DNA from: Corynebacterium kalinowskii
GTDB lineage: Bacteria; Actinomycetota; Actinomycetes; Mycobacteriales; Mycobacteriaceae
Direction: 5' to 3'
DNA: 64,000 nt
NCBI RefSeq assembly: GCF_009734385.1
Contig: NZ_CP046452.1
Location: 2,418,001-2,482,000, forward strand
Shown here: positions 32,843 to 41,703 of the stretch, in pieces
Position numbering within the stretch: the first letter of the stretch is position 1
Layout: each line of letters begins with the position of its first letter
The notes under the pieces: model-generated
The model's input: only the letters and a program-made list of their open reading frames with translations
Database searches by the model: none
Told to the model about the DNA's origin: nothing
Position numbers and translations under genes: made by a program

Positions 32843-34072
32843 CTATTTGATCAACCCCAACTCTTGGCACGCCAATTCGCTCAAAGTGAAAGTCTTCGGC
32901 CGTTGAGTTACTACTTCAACGAGTCCTTGATCTTCCAATACACCGAGATCTTTGCGAATGGTCTGCTTGGTTTCCTTAAAGTAGGAAGACAAACTGTCCT
33001 GGTCAATGCTCCGCATGTCATCGAACAACCACACCTGGCCGAGGATGAAAAGGATACGGTTGTGGCGCTCTTCAACTGCCGAGGTCGCAGGACGCCTTTC
33101 GATGTGCTGCTTTAGGTCGTCGAAAAGCAGCTGTCGCGCTTCCAAATCACGCAGCATTTCGCCTTGGGCCTCAAGAAGCAACTCGAGCATGCCTGTAACG
33201 AAGGGGGTGAGATCACCCTTGTTGAGTGGGTGCTCCGCGTTCTCAAATGCCTTGTAATAGCGATCTTTTTGTTGATTGATAACAGGCGACAATGCCATGG
33301 CCGCCAACGGCGAAACTACCGCCTGCAGCTTTTGCGCTAGCAAGAAACGCCCGGTTCGACCGTTACCGTCATAAAACGGATGAATGTACTCAAACATGAA
33401 ATGAGAGGCCATTGCAGCTACAAGCCCTGGCGCATCGTCTTTATGTAACAGTTGCAAGACCGCATTGATGCGCTGCTCAATTTCACCCACAGGAACAGCT
33501 TCATGAACCACTTTCGTTCCACTCGTTATCCTGGTTGTCTCCAGACGAAATAATGGCCCATCCACCTGGTGATCATCTTCGATTTCACCATCCACGATCG
33601 CGTCATAAATAGTCCGAATCTCAGCCGGAGAACTAGGGAGGTCGTACACCCCATTAGCCAGAGCGGAGTATAGGCGTGCTAGTTCTTGGAACCGCTTCTT
33701 GTGCCCAGGTTCGCCCAATTTCGCCTTGAGCGCATCACTGATTTCTTTCCTCGTGGATCGCACCTGTTCGATATCGTTCGTGGCTTCAATCTCACGAATA
33801 AGCAGCGTATTTAGATAGCCGATCGATGCTCCTTTGGGAATTTGACTCCACAACGCGGCAACCTTACGGTCCAATACAAAGACCCGCTCCTGAAGCTTGA
33901 CCATTTCAGTTGTGAGCACACAAAAGGCGGGGAAGTCTCCCACCTCGAAGTCCCACACTAAGGTCGACTCTGAAGCTAACCGATGGGCATGCAGATCGTC
34001 GGCTGCAACGGCGCCAGATGCATGGAACTGCGCTTTCAAAGTCCGGTAAGCCACTGATGCCTTCCTATTCAT
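32843..34072 (-). CDS. Fic-family protein with C-terminal winged helix
   Basis: A 409-residue Fic AMP-transferase. The active-site motif HPFYDGNGRTGR is at about residues 231-242, complete with catalytic His and the anion-binding GNGR loop. About 130 residues earlier (98-103) the helix TNDIEQ resembles the class II inhibitory motif (S/T-x-x-x-E-G/N), except that the last position is Gln. The C-terminal 60 residues (DLGVLEDQGLVEVVTQRPKTF) look like a winged helix that could bind DNA. The ATG at 34072 fits family starts better than the upstream ATG at 34111, which overlaps a promoter repeat. Targets of such proteins are usually unknown. Confidence 0.85.
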   Translation of the reverse strand: MNRKASVAYRTLKAQFHASGAVAADDLHAHRLASESTLVWDFEVGDFPAFCVLTTEMVKLQERVFVLDRKVAALWSQIPKGASIGYLNTLLIREIEATNDIEQVRSTRKEISDALKAKLGEPGHKKRFQELARLYSALANGVYDLPSSPAEIRTIYDAIVDGEIEDDHQVDGPLFRLETTRITSGTKVVHEAVPVGEIEQRINAVLQLLHKDDAPGLVAAMASHFMFEYIHPFYDGNGRTGRFLLAQKLQAVVSPLAAMALSPVINQQKDRYYKAFENAEHPLNKGDLTPFVTGMLELLLEAQGEMLRDLEARQLLFDDLKQHIERRPATSAVEERHNRILFILGQVWLFDDMRSIDQDSLSSYFKETKQTIRKDLGVLEDQGLVEVVTQRPKTFTLSELACQELGLIK

Positions 34073-34083
34073 ACAATCGTTGC

Positions 34084-34202
34084 TTTTCCACAAATAGTAC
34101 CCCAGTAGCACATCTCTTATTTGTAATATCCCGGCAATTTCATAAATAAGCCCGCCACTGAGGTGTCCCTATTTACAAGAACCCGCTGTTTTCATAAACA
34201 AG
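34084..34202. repeat. repeated motif in the divergent fic/luxS promoter region
   Basis: A 33-bp unit occurs twice, at 34118-34150 and 34170-34202, identical at 24 of 33 positions, both ending in TTTCATAAATAAG or TTTCATAAACAAG. A third partial copy (TTTTCCACAAATAG) lies at 34084-34097, and ACAAATA (34090-34096) is the inverse of TATTTGT (34118-34124). The copies are about 52 bases apart. They sit immediately upstream of the Fic start and about 45 bases before luxS, so autoregulation by the Fic winged helix is plausible. Confidence 0.6.
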
Positions 34203-34247
34203 TTGGGCCTCCAACGGGCGTCGATAAGCCCCGCTAGACTGGCCACC

Positions 34248-34703
34248 ATGAAGATGAACGTGGAGTCCTTTAACCTCGACCACACCAAGGTCAAGGCGCC
34301 GTACGTGCGCGTGGCGGATCGCAAGGAGCTGCCGGGTGGCGATGTCCTGATTAAGTACGATGTGCGTTTCGCGCAGCCGAACGTGAGCCACCTGGAGATG
34401 GCCGACATTCACTCGCTGGAGCACCTCACCGCCGAGCTGATGCGCAACCACACCGACAAGCTCATCGACTTTTCCCCGATGGGCTGCCAGACCGGCTTTT
34501 ACGCGCTGACCTTGGGCGTTGAGATGGACGAGTTCCTTGGCATCCTCGAACAGACCCTTCGCGACATCCTCGTGGCCCAGGAAGTTCCCGCCGCCAACGA
34601 GATCCAATGCGGCTGGGGCGCCAACCACTCGCTCGAGGGCGCGCAAGCCCAGGCCAAGGCGTTCCTGGAGCACAAGGACGAGTGGCGCGAGGTCATGGCA
34701 TGA
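34248..34703 (+). CDS. luxS: S-ribosylhomocysteine lyase
   Basis: Cleaves S-ribosylhomocysteine to homocysteine and the AI-2 precursor in the activated methyl cycle. The 151-residue protein has the metal-binding HSLEH motif (His55, His59), Cys80 in [10 protein letters not shown], and Cys121 in [11 protein letters not shown], all expected catalytic or metal positions. The ATG at 34248 is the family start; there is no strong ribosome-binding site. Coupled by a four-base overlap to mtnN, whose product supplies S-ribosylhomocysteine. Confidence 0.95.
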   Translation: MKMNVESFNLDHTKVKAPYVRVADRKELPGGDVLIKYDVRFAQPNVSHLEMADIHSLEHLTAELMRNHTDKLIDFSPMGCQTGFYALTLGVEMDEFLGILEQTLRDILVAQEVPAANEIQCGWGANHSLEGAQAQAKAFLEHKDEWREVMA

Positions 34704-35359
34704 TCATCATCCAGTGCGCCATGGAGATGGAGGCCCAGCCGTTTCTCGCAACGCTTGGCGACGCCCCCCGCACCGAAACCATCGCCAACCAGCGGTTCCA
34801 CTTCGGACCGTCCTTCGCTGTAGCCATCACCGGCATCGGCCTGGCCAATGCTGCCGCGGGTACCGCCCGCGCCCTGCAGCTGGTACCAGAGGCCGAGTTG
34901 GTGATCGCAGCCGGCACGTGTGGCGGATTGCACACTGGCATTGAGGTGGGGGATATCGCGGTGGCAACGAACGCGATTTACTCCATGGCTGATGCCACTG
35001 CATTTGGTTACGAGCCGGGCCAGGTACCGGGCATGCCGGCCTCTTATGATGCGCTAACCATCCCGACGCTGGATATGCCGCACATGACTGGTCGGGTGAT
35101 TTCCGCGGACGCGTTCATCACGGCGTCAAACGTTGATGCAGCTCGGGGCCGATTCCCTGAGACCATCGCGACCGACATGGAGACGGCAGCCATGGCGCAG
35201 ACGTGTTTCGCTGCGGAAGTTCCTTGGGTATCGCTGCGCGCGGTGTCCGATCTGTGCGGTCCAGCAGCGGGTCAGGACTTCCACATGGATGGCGCGTTGG
35301 CAGCGCAACGCAGCTTCGATGCAGTGACGAGCTTCTTGGAGACCACGGGGCGCATCTGA
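34700..35359 (+). CDS. mtnN: 5'-methylthioadenosine/S-adenosylhomocysteine nucleosidase
   Basis: Hydrolyses S-adenosylhomocysteine to adenine and S-ribosylhomocysteine, the LuxS substrate. The 219-residue protein begins [20 protein letters not shown] and has [19 protein letters not shown] and the catalytic/specificity block [27 protein letters not shown] near the C-terminus. The ATG overlaps the luxS stop (ATGA). The pair forms a complete two-step route; sequence before 34700 belongs to luxS. Confidence 0.92.
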   Translation: MIIIQCAMEMEAQPFLATLGDAPRTETIANQRFHFGPSFAVAITGIGLANAAAGTARALQLVPEAELVIAAGTCGGLHTGIEVGDIAVATNAIYSMADATAFGYEPGQVPGMPASYDALTIPTLDMPHMTGRVISADAFITASNVDAARGRFPETIATDMETAAMAQTCFAAEVPWVSLRAVSDLCGPAAGQDFHMDGALAAQRSFDAVTSFLETTGRI

Positions 35360-35460
35360 TCAGTTTGGGATCAAACCGATATGTATAAAACTCCTGTTCA
35401 GCTCGAGTCTTGGGTAGACTCAAAACTAGTATCAAATTCTGCTAATCATAAGGAGTTCCC

Positions 35461-35781
35461 ATGGCAAAAGACTGGATTGAAGACGTCAAGAAGTACGCCC
35501 CAAAGGCTGACGACGCAGTTCTCGAGAGCATGCTCAAGACCTACCGTCTGACCCTGTCCAACGCTGACGCGGCTTACGTGTCTTTTAGCGACGAAGAAGA
35601 GCTGAAGACCGTCCGCGAGAACTTCCTGAAGAAGAAGCTGGGCCTGACCGAGTCTGACGAGAAGCTCGAGGCAGCTATCGCCGAAATCGGCGCAAAGATG
35701 AAGGACGGCTCCAAGAACGGCCGTCTCGCCGTCTACTACTTGCTGGCTGAGAAGTTCGGCAAGCTGGGCGTTTTCAAGTAA
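35461..35781 (+). CDS. DUF2853 family protein
   Basis: A 106-residue acidic, helix-rich cytosolic protein matching the small DUF2853 family: MAKDWIEDVKKYAPKADD at the start and RLAVYYLLAEKFGKL near the end. The function is unknown. It is preceded by AAGGAG seven bases before the ATG and followed by a strong intrinsic terminator, so it forms its own transcription unit and, given its codon usage (many AAG, CTG), may be well expressed. Confidence 0.85.
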   Translation: MAKDWIEDVKKYAPKADDAVLESMLKTYRLTLSNADAAYVSFSDEEELKTVRENFLKKKLGLTESDEKLEAAIAEIGAKMKDGSKNGRLAVYYLLAEKFGKLGVFK

Positions 35782-35796
35782 GCCTCACAGCTTTTA

Positions 35797-35828
35797 GGGC
35801 CACTCCGGTTGTTCCGGGTGGCCCTTTT
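35797..35828 (+). terminator. intrinsic terminator after the DUF2853 gene
   Basis: GGGCCAC (35797-35803) pairs with GTGGCCC (35818-35824), extended by CCGG (35805-35808) and CCGG (35814-35817), and is followed by UUUU. The lipoprotein gene on the other strand ends 16 bases later, so it may serve both directions. Confidence 0.88.
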
Positions 35829-35843
35829 GCTTGTCTTGCTAGA

Positions 35844-36032
35844 TTACTGAACTGGCGTTGGAGTTGGGGTTTCGGAAGTAGCAGTCTTGGTGGAGGTCGG
35901 AGTAGCCGTTGGAGCCTTCTTCTCCACAGAAACTGCGGTCTCGACCTTCTTGTCAGAGTCCTTCTGCGAATTAGCGCAGCCGGTAAGCGCGAGAGCGGAT
36001 GCGAGAACGACGGCGAGTGCTGGACGAATCAT
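35844..36032 (-). CDS. small lipoprotein with Thr/Pro-rich tail
   Basis: A 62-residue exported protein: signal peptide MIRPALAVVLASALALTGC with lipobox LTGC (Cys19), then a short charged segment (SQKDSDKK) and a low-complexity tail rich in Thr, Pro, Val and Lys. Nothing resembles a catalytic domain; it could be a cell-wall spacer or a remnant of a longer lipoprotein. A GGGTTC-type site precedes the ATG. Its promoter presumably lies in 36033-36310, the gap that also carries a large inverted repeat. Confidence 0.7.
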   Translation of the reverse strand: MIRPALAVVLASALALTGCANSQKDSDKKVETAVSVEKKAPTATPTSTKTATSETPTPTPVQ

Positions 36033-36152
36033 GGAAGAACCCTTCTTTCACATTTAGTTTTGCGTAGCTTCAAATCTAGCAAGGACAATTCCACGCTGTC
36101 GCGCTAAATCTCGGGAAGAATTCCGAGCACAGCCAAGTGACTCCGTAGATTC

Positions 36153-36255
36153 CAGCTATGCGGAACCAGCTGTTGAGAGTAGAACTATCGCTACTTTCCC
36201 GTTTTCAAGACATGTAGCACTTTTGCAGCTCCGAAAAGCTGGTTCCACATAGCTG
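36153..36255. repeat. large inverted repeat between the lipoprotein and thiE genes
   Basis: CAGCTATGCGGAACCAGCT at 36153-36171 recurs inverted at 36237-36255 with one mismatch, around a 65-base centre. Each arm itself begins and ends with AGCT. The centre contains a smaller dyad AGTAG...CTACT (about 36178-36195). No coding sequence is visible in the 278-base gap 36033-36310. It may be a miniature mobile element, a structured RNA or a paired regulator site. Confidence 0.65.
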
Positions 36256-36310
36256 CATTGTCTTAAGCCACCGATATTCAACCGCCTCACCAGCACATGT
36301 TCCACACCTA

Positions 36311-36961
36311 CTAGTCCGCAGCCACCAGGCCACGCAGCACCTCAGCAGCATGCTGTGGATCGGCAGCAGCCGTCAGTGCGCGCACCACCACGATCCTTTC
36401 AGCGCCTGCCCCCACTACCTCTGGACACGTCTCCGCGTTGATGCCGCCGATGGCAAACCAGGGCTTTTCCCCAGCAAGAGCAGCGCATTCGGCAACCACG
36501 TCCAGCCCTACGGCACGGCGCCCTGGTTTCGTCGGCGTCGGCCACACCGGCCCGATGACGGCGTAGTCCAGCCCTGGGTCCGCGTAGGACTCAGCGAACT
36601 GCGCCACCGAGTTGTTGGAGCGCCCGAGCAGCACATCCGGCCCAAGGACCCGGCGCGCCTGCTCGGTGGTGAGGTCACCCTGTCCCACGTGAAACACATC
36701 CGCACCGACCAGGTAGGCCACGTCGGCACGGTCATTCGCGGCGAAGAGTTTTCCGTGCTCAGCAGCAACTTCTGCAAGGACTTCGAGGGCCTTGATCTCA
36801 GCACGCGCCTCGAGCTTCTTATCGCGCAGCTGGATGATGTCCGTGCCGCCTTCGTAACACGCGTGCAGGAATTCACGAAGGTCGCCCTGCTCGGTGCGGG
36901 CATCGGTACACAAGTAGAGCCGGGAATTGGCAAGGGCAAGTTGCCGCTGGGAACGATCCAT
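36311..36961 (-). CDS. thiE: thiamine-phosphate synthase
   Basis: Joins the pyrimidine and thiazole moieties of thiamine. The 216-residue TIM-barrel protein has GGTDIIQLRDKKLEA (about residues 38-52), FAANDRADVAYLVGADVFHVGQGDL (about 72-96) and VIGPVWPTPTKPGRRAVG (about 133-150), ending in WFAIGGINAET, all typical for ThiE. The ATG at 36961 is preceded by a TATAG-like promoter element shared with the divergent thi leader. It is transcribed away from thiOSGF; I see no riboswitch on its own strand. Confidence 0.93.
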   Translation of the reverse strand: MDRSQRQLALANSRLYLCTDARTEQGDLREFLHACYEGGTDIIQLRDKKLEARAEIKALEVLAEVAAEHGKLFAANDRADVAYLVGADVFHVGQGDLTTEQARRVLGPDVLLGRSNNSVAQFAESYADPGLDYAVIGPVWPTPTKPGRRAVGLDVVAECAALAGEKPWFAIGGINAETCPEVVGAGAERIVVVRALTAAADPQHAAEVLRGLVAAD

Positions 36962-36983
36962 AAGTCCTATAGTAGAAGTACTT

Positions 36984-37072
36984 ACGTGGGAGCCCCATCC
37001 AGGCGGGGCTGAGAGGACCAGCGAACCGGTCGACCACCAGACCTGATGCGGGTTATGCCGCCGTAGGAAGGA
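36984..37072 (+). ncRNA. TPP riboswitch (THI element)
   Basis: The leader of thiO contains the THI-box landmarks in order: GTGGGAGCCCC at the left, GGGGCTGAGAGG in the P3/J region (37004-37015), then ACCTGATGCGGGTTATGCCG (37031-37050) and the closing CCGTAGGAAGGA. It ends just before the ATG at 37077, and its last purine-rich part includes the ribosome-binding site GGAAGGA, so thiamine pyrophosphate probably blocks translation initiation directly. Confidence 0.92.
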
Positions 37073-37076
37073 AGTT

Positions 37077-38125
37077 ATGCATTTCGCCATCGTGGGCGCC
37101 GGGATTGTTGGGCTTTGTACCGCATGGGAGCTGCGCCAGCGCGGTCACACCGTGACCGTGTACGACCCGAACCCAGTCTCCGAAGCAAGTTTCGCCGCTG
37201 CCGGGATGCTGGCTCCGGTGTCGGAAGTGGTGTGGGATCAGCCTAATCTCTATCCGCTGATGCAGCGCTCGAAAAAGCTCTACCCAGAGTTCGCGAGGTC
37301 CGTTGCCGAAGCCTCCGGGATGGACGTTGGCTACCTCACTTCAGAGACCCTAGTGTGCGCCGGTGACTCCGCCGACCGCGTCACCCTGAATGAGCTAACC
37401 GAGCTGCAGGAACACATCGGTCAGGTCCATCGACTGTCGGCTCGCGAGGCCCGCGCCATGGAGCCGGCTCTTGGCCCAGGCGTCGTCGGAGCTGTGCATA
37501 TCCCGGGCGACCACCAGATCGATCCGCGGAAGTTCTGCGCTGCGCTGCTGTCCCTGCTCGGCGATGCCGTCGTGCGTGAGGCGGTCGAGGACGTCGATAA
37601 GCTCACTGCCGACCATGTGATCGTCGCAGCGGGGCTCGCGCAGATTGGGGGAGTGCCGACCTTGCCGGTGCGGCCGGTGTACGGCGATGTCCTGCGCCTG
37701 GACGTGCCCGAGTACCTGCAGCCGCTGGTCACGCGCACGGTGCGCGCCGTGGTGCGTGGGCGGCCCGTCTATGTGGTGCCGCGCGGCGATGGCACGATCG
37801 TTCTCGGCGCCACGTCCCGCGAGGACAGCCCCGGCGTGTCTGCAGAGGGCGTGCACCAGCTGCTTCGCGACGCCCACCACATCATTCCTGGTCTCTGGCA
37901 GTGCACCATTAATGAGATGACGGCCAGGGCTCGTCCCGGATCCCCCGACGATGTCCCGATGATCGGCCGAGTCTCCGAGCACGTCACCGTGTCCACCGGC
38001 TACTTCCGCCACGGCATCCTACTGTCGGTGGTGGGCGCTAAGCTAACCGCAGACATCGCGTTGGGTAAGCCGGTCGATCCGGAAACGCAGCGCGCCATTG
38101 ATCCCTTCCGCTTCAAGGAGCACTC

Positions 38126-38129
<4 letters not shown>
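37077..38129 (+). CDS. thiO: glycine oxidase ThiO
   Basis: FAD-dependent oxidase that makes iminoglycine for the thiazole ring. The 350-residue protein begins with the dinucleotide-binding motif FAIVGAGIVGLCTAWELRQRG and has AGMLAPVSE, GVVGAVHIPGDHQIDPRKFC, and the C-terminal GYFRHGILLSVVGAKLTAD, all found in ThiO. Use of ThiO rather than ThiH means an aerobic thiazole route. Its stop overlaps the thiS start by four bases, and the TPP riboswitch controls the operon. Confidence 0.93.
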
Positions 38130-39074
<945 letters not shown>

Positions 39075-39102
39075 GCAGACTGACGGATTCACTCCTCAAA
39101 GG

Positions 39103-40188
39103 ATGGTCTCCATAACCAAATCCGACACGCTCTCCCCTGAGGAGCGCCTGCGCTACGCCCGACACTTGACGCTCCCAGGGGTCGGGGAGCAGGGCCAGCT
39201 CAAGCTAAAGGACGCAAAAGTCCTGGTCATCGGCGCGGGCGGGTTAGGCTCACCGATCTTGAACTACCTCGCCGCTGGTGGCGTCGGCCATATCACCGTG
39301 ATTGACGATGACGTGGTGGAAGAATCTAATCTGCAGCGTCAGACCATCCACCGCATGTCGGACATCGGCCGTCCGAAGGTCGATTCCGCGGTCGACGCCG
39401 TCGAACGCCTCAACCCGTTTGTCCAGGCCACGGGCATCAAGGATCGTCTCACACCAGACAATGCCATTGAGCTGTTCACAGCACACGACCTGGTCATTGA
39501 CGGCACCGACAACTTCGCCACCCGCTACCTGTCCAATGACGCCGCCGAGCTGACCCGCACCCCGCTGGTGTGGGGCACAATCATGCAGTTCGAAGGCCAA
39601 GTGTCAGTGTTTGACCCGAATCAGGGCCCGATGCTCCGCGACCTGTTCCCCGACATCCCACCCGCCGATGCCGTACCGAGCTGCGCCGTCGGCGGCGTCT
39701 TTGGTGCACTCGCGGGACAGATCGGATCCATGTTGGCCATTGAAGCAATCAAGCTGATCACGGGTGTGGGAGTTCCGGCCTTCGGCAAGCTTGTGCTCGT
39801 GGACGCCTTGACCACCTCGCAGCGCACCTTGACATTCACCAAAGACCCGGACCGCGAGCCCGTGACCAGCCTGAGTCACATGGCCGAGGTGTGCGCGGAT
39901 GCCATACCGGTGCCGACCACAGTTGAGCCGCAGGGCGCGATCATTGACGTGCGTACCCCGGAAGAGACCGCGGAAGGCATCATTCCCGGCGCGATCGAAA
40001 TCCCGCTGGCCCGGATTGAAGAGGAAGGCTGGGCGGCTCTCGCGCCATATGTGCAGGACACGACCACAATCTATTGCCGGTCCGGTGTGCGCTCTGAGCA
40101 AGCGATCAAATTGGTTCGGGAGCACACCGATGCCGAGCTGCTGAATTTGCAGGGCGGATATGTAGCGTGGAGCGCTCGCCACGCTTAG
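39103..40188 (+). CDS. thiF: ThiF/MoeB-type adenylyltransferase fused to rhodanese
   Basis: Adenylates and sulfurates ThiS. The 361-residue protein has an E1-like domain (GAGGLGSPILNYLAAGGVGH for ATP, about residues 47-66, VIDGTDNFATRY, catalytic Cys in DAVPSCAVGGVFG) and a C-terminal rhodanese domain (IDVRTPEETAEG, active-site YCRSGVRS). The four zinc-binding Cys common in E. coli-type ThiF are missing: the usual CxxC after the second strand reads MLRD. Start is uncertain: the ATG at 39103 lacks a spaced ribosome-binding site, while TTG at 39067 is preceded by GGAAGGA. Confidence 0.88.
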   Translation: MVSITKSDTLSPEERLRYARHLTLPGVGEQGQLKLKDAKVLVIGAGGLGSPILNYLAAGGVGHITVIDDDVVEESNLQRQTIHRMSDIGRPKVDSAVDAVERLNPFVQATGIKDRLTPDNAIELFTAHDLVIDGTDNFATRYLSNDAAELTRTPLVWGTIMQFEGQVSVFDPNQGPMLRDLFPDIPPADAVPSCAVGGVFGALAGQIGSMLAIEAIKLITGVGVPAFGKLVLVDALTTSQRTLTFTKDPDREPVTSLSHMAEVCADAIPVPTTVEPQGAIIDVRTPEETAEGIIPGAIEIPLARIEEEGWAALAPYVQDTTTIYCRSGVRSEQAIKLVREHTDAELLNLQGGYVAWSARHA

Positions 40189-40197
40189 TATGACCTT

Positions 40198-40902
40198 GTG
40201 AAAAGGTTTGGCGTACTTCTGGCGGCCACGCTGAGCTTGTGGCTGGCACCTGCCGCGCAGGCTGAGCCAGCTTCCTCCGTGGAAACCAGTGCTGACCTGC
40301 TCAGTTCAAGTGGAGCCGGTTTCGGCTTGTCTTCGGACCTCAGGATTCCGGTAACAGCCTTTGACCCCGAGGGGACGGTTGTGCCCGTGTTGGTGGGCTC
40401 CAGCGAGTATTCCGGCCCAACGGTCTTCACGCAGCAAGGTGAACCAACGAAGTACTTCCTGGAATTGTTCCAAGATGGCACGCTGCACCTGGTGGCGCGG
40501 GACCAGGACGGGTTGGCGGTGAAGCTCGCGCCCGATTTCACTGCGAATACGGACCGGCCGTCGTCGACAGGCACCGTCCCAGTCCCGGATGACTATGTAT
40601 ACGATCCTTTCGCGCTGCACCCAGGTTTTCACGACTATTGCACAACATCCCCCAATTTCTATGTGACGCCAGAGTTGAACGCGGATTTCCGCGGGGCCTG
40701 CGCAAATCACGACATGTGCATGGAAGACATGCTGCTGTTTGAGTACGGCTACGGCTGGTGCAACACGGCGTTGCTATTGGATATCCGCGATGTGTGTACG
40801 TCTGTGTACACCGGCGAGTTGGAGCGACATCGTCAAGGATGTTTGGACACCGCGGACGTATACTACTCTGCGGTGACGCTGGCCCATTGGCGCAATCTGT
40901 AG
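40198..40902 (+). CDS. secreted prokaryotic phospholipase A2-like protein
   Basis: A 234-residue secreted protein. The signal peptide is MKRFGVLLAATLSLWLAPAAQAEP, with cleavage probably after AQA. The C-terminal 100 residues carry the prokaryotic phospholipase A2 signature: FHDYCTTSPN, then DFRGACANHDMCMEDM with the catalytic His-Asp pair between cysteines, and CTSVYT...RQGCLDTADVYY with further disulfide-type cysteines. The enzyme would hydrolyse the sn-2 acyl bond of phospholipids outside the cell. The GTG start is ten bases after thiF's stop, so it may be read from the thi transcript. It converges on the DUF1295 gene. Confidence 0.8.
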   Translation: MKRFGVLLAATLSLWLAPAAQAEPASSVETSADLLSSSGAGFGLSSDLRIPVTAFDPEGTVVPVLVGSSEYSGPTVFTQQGEPTKYFLELFQDGTLHLVARDQDGLAVKLAPDFTANTDRPSSTGTVPVPDDYVYDPFALHPGFHDYCTTSPNFYVTPELNADFRGACANHDMCMEDMLLFEYGYGWCNTALLLDIRDVCTSVYTGELERHRQGCLDTADVYYSAVTLAHWRNL

Positions 40903-40904
40903 CG

Positions 40905-41660
40905 CTACCAAATTCCGGGTATCAGTACGCGGCGCTCGCGTGGGTAGTCCGGGAAATGCTCGAAGTACCAGCGCTGGTTACTCCGCGCGCGGGGGATCAA
41001 GTTGGCGCACGTCCAGATGGCGAAGGTGAGGCCGGAGAGACTCCAAGTGAGCAGTGCAAATCCGATCCATTCCAGGATCTCACCCAGCAGATTGGGGCTG
41101 GTCACCCAGGTAAACGCGCCACCGCGAGGAATTGAGTAGCCGGTTTCTCCAGGTTTACGCAGATTGATCAAGATATTGTCGCTGTGCCAGTTGAGCGCCA
41201 TGGCACTAAAGAAGATGACGATGCCGATCAGGAACCGCGGATCCGTGAGCCAACTGTCCGCGCGGCTCAGCGTGGTGAGGTCGGCGCCGATGAAGAAGCC
41301 ATTCACGGTATTGAAGGTCATTGACATCAACATGACCGAGAGAGGCATGGTTTTGCCCTTCGTGCGGGTGCGCCACGGGTAGATCAGCGCCCGGTTCACA
41401 TAGTGAAAGGTGAGCAGGCTGGCAAAAATCCAGGTGCTCACACCGATGTGGTTGCTGGTGGTCAGGAAGGTGGCGTAGAAGCTGATCAGCACCACGCTTT
41501 CCATGAGAAACCACGCCAATTGGTTGGGAATGCCAGGGCCCCAACCGGCGCGCGAACGACGTCCGTATGGCGCATCGACGAACCACAGTGCGATGAGCGC
41601 CACCACGGCAACCCCGAGCCATGCGAGCATGGCGTACGCCAGAAACGTCGAAGAGATCAC
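40905..41660 (-). CDS. DUF1295/steroid 5-alpha-reductase-like membrane protein
   Basis: A 251-residue integral membrane protein with about six helices. The C-terminal block GGAFTWVTSPNLLGEILEWIGF (about 180-201) followed by NQRWYFEHFPDYPRERRVLIPGIW is the signature of the 3-oxo-5-alpha-steroid 4-dehydrogenase/DUF1295 family, which reduces double bonds with NADPH. Substrate unknown; bacterial members may act on lipids or isoprenoids. The start at 41660 lies 43 bases from the divergent dehydrogenase. Confidence 0.83.
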   Translation of the reverse strand: MISSTFLAYAMLAWLGVAVVALIALWFVDAPYGRRSRAGWGPGIPNQLAWFLMESVVLISFYATFLTTSNHIGVSTWIFASLLTFHYVNRALIYPWRTRTKGKTMPLSVMLMSMTFNTVNGFFIGADLTTLSRADSWLTDPRFLIGIVIFFSAMALNWHSDNILINLRKPGETGYSIPRGGAFTWVTSPNLLGEILEWIGFALLTWSLSGLTFAIWTCANLIPRARSNQRWYFEHFPDYPRERRVLIPGIW

Positions 41661-41703
41661 ATTCCCAGCTTAAGCTACTGTGTGTATTCGAAAGGAGGCA
41701 TGG

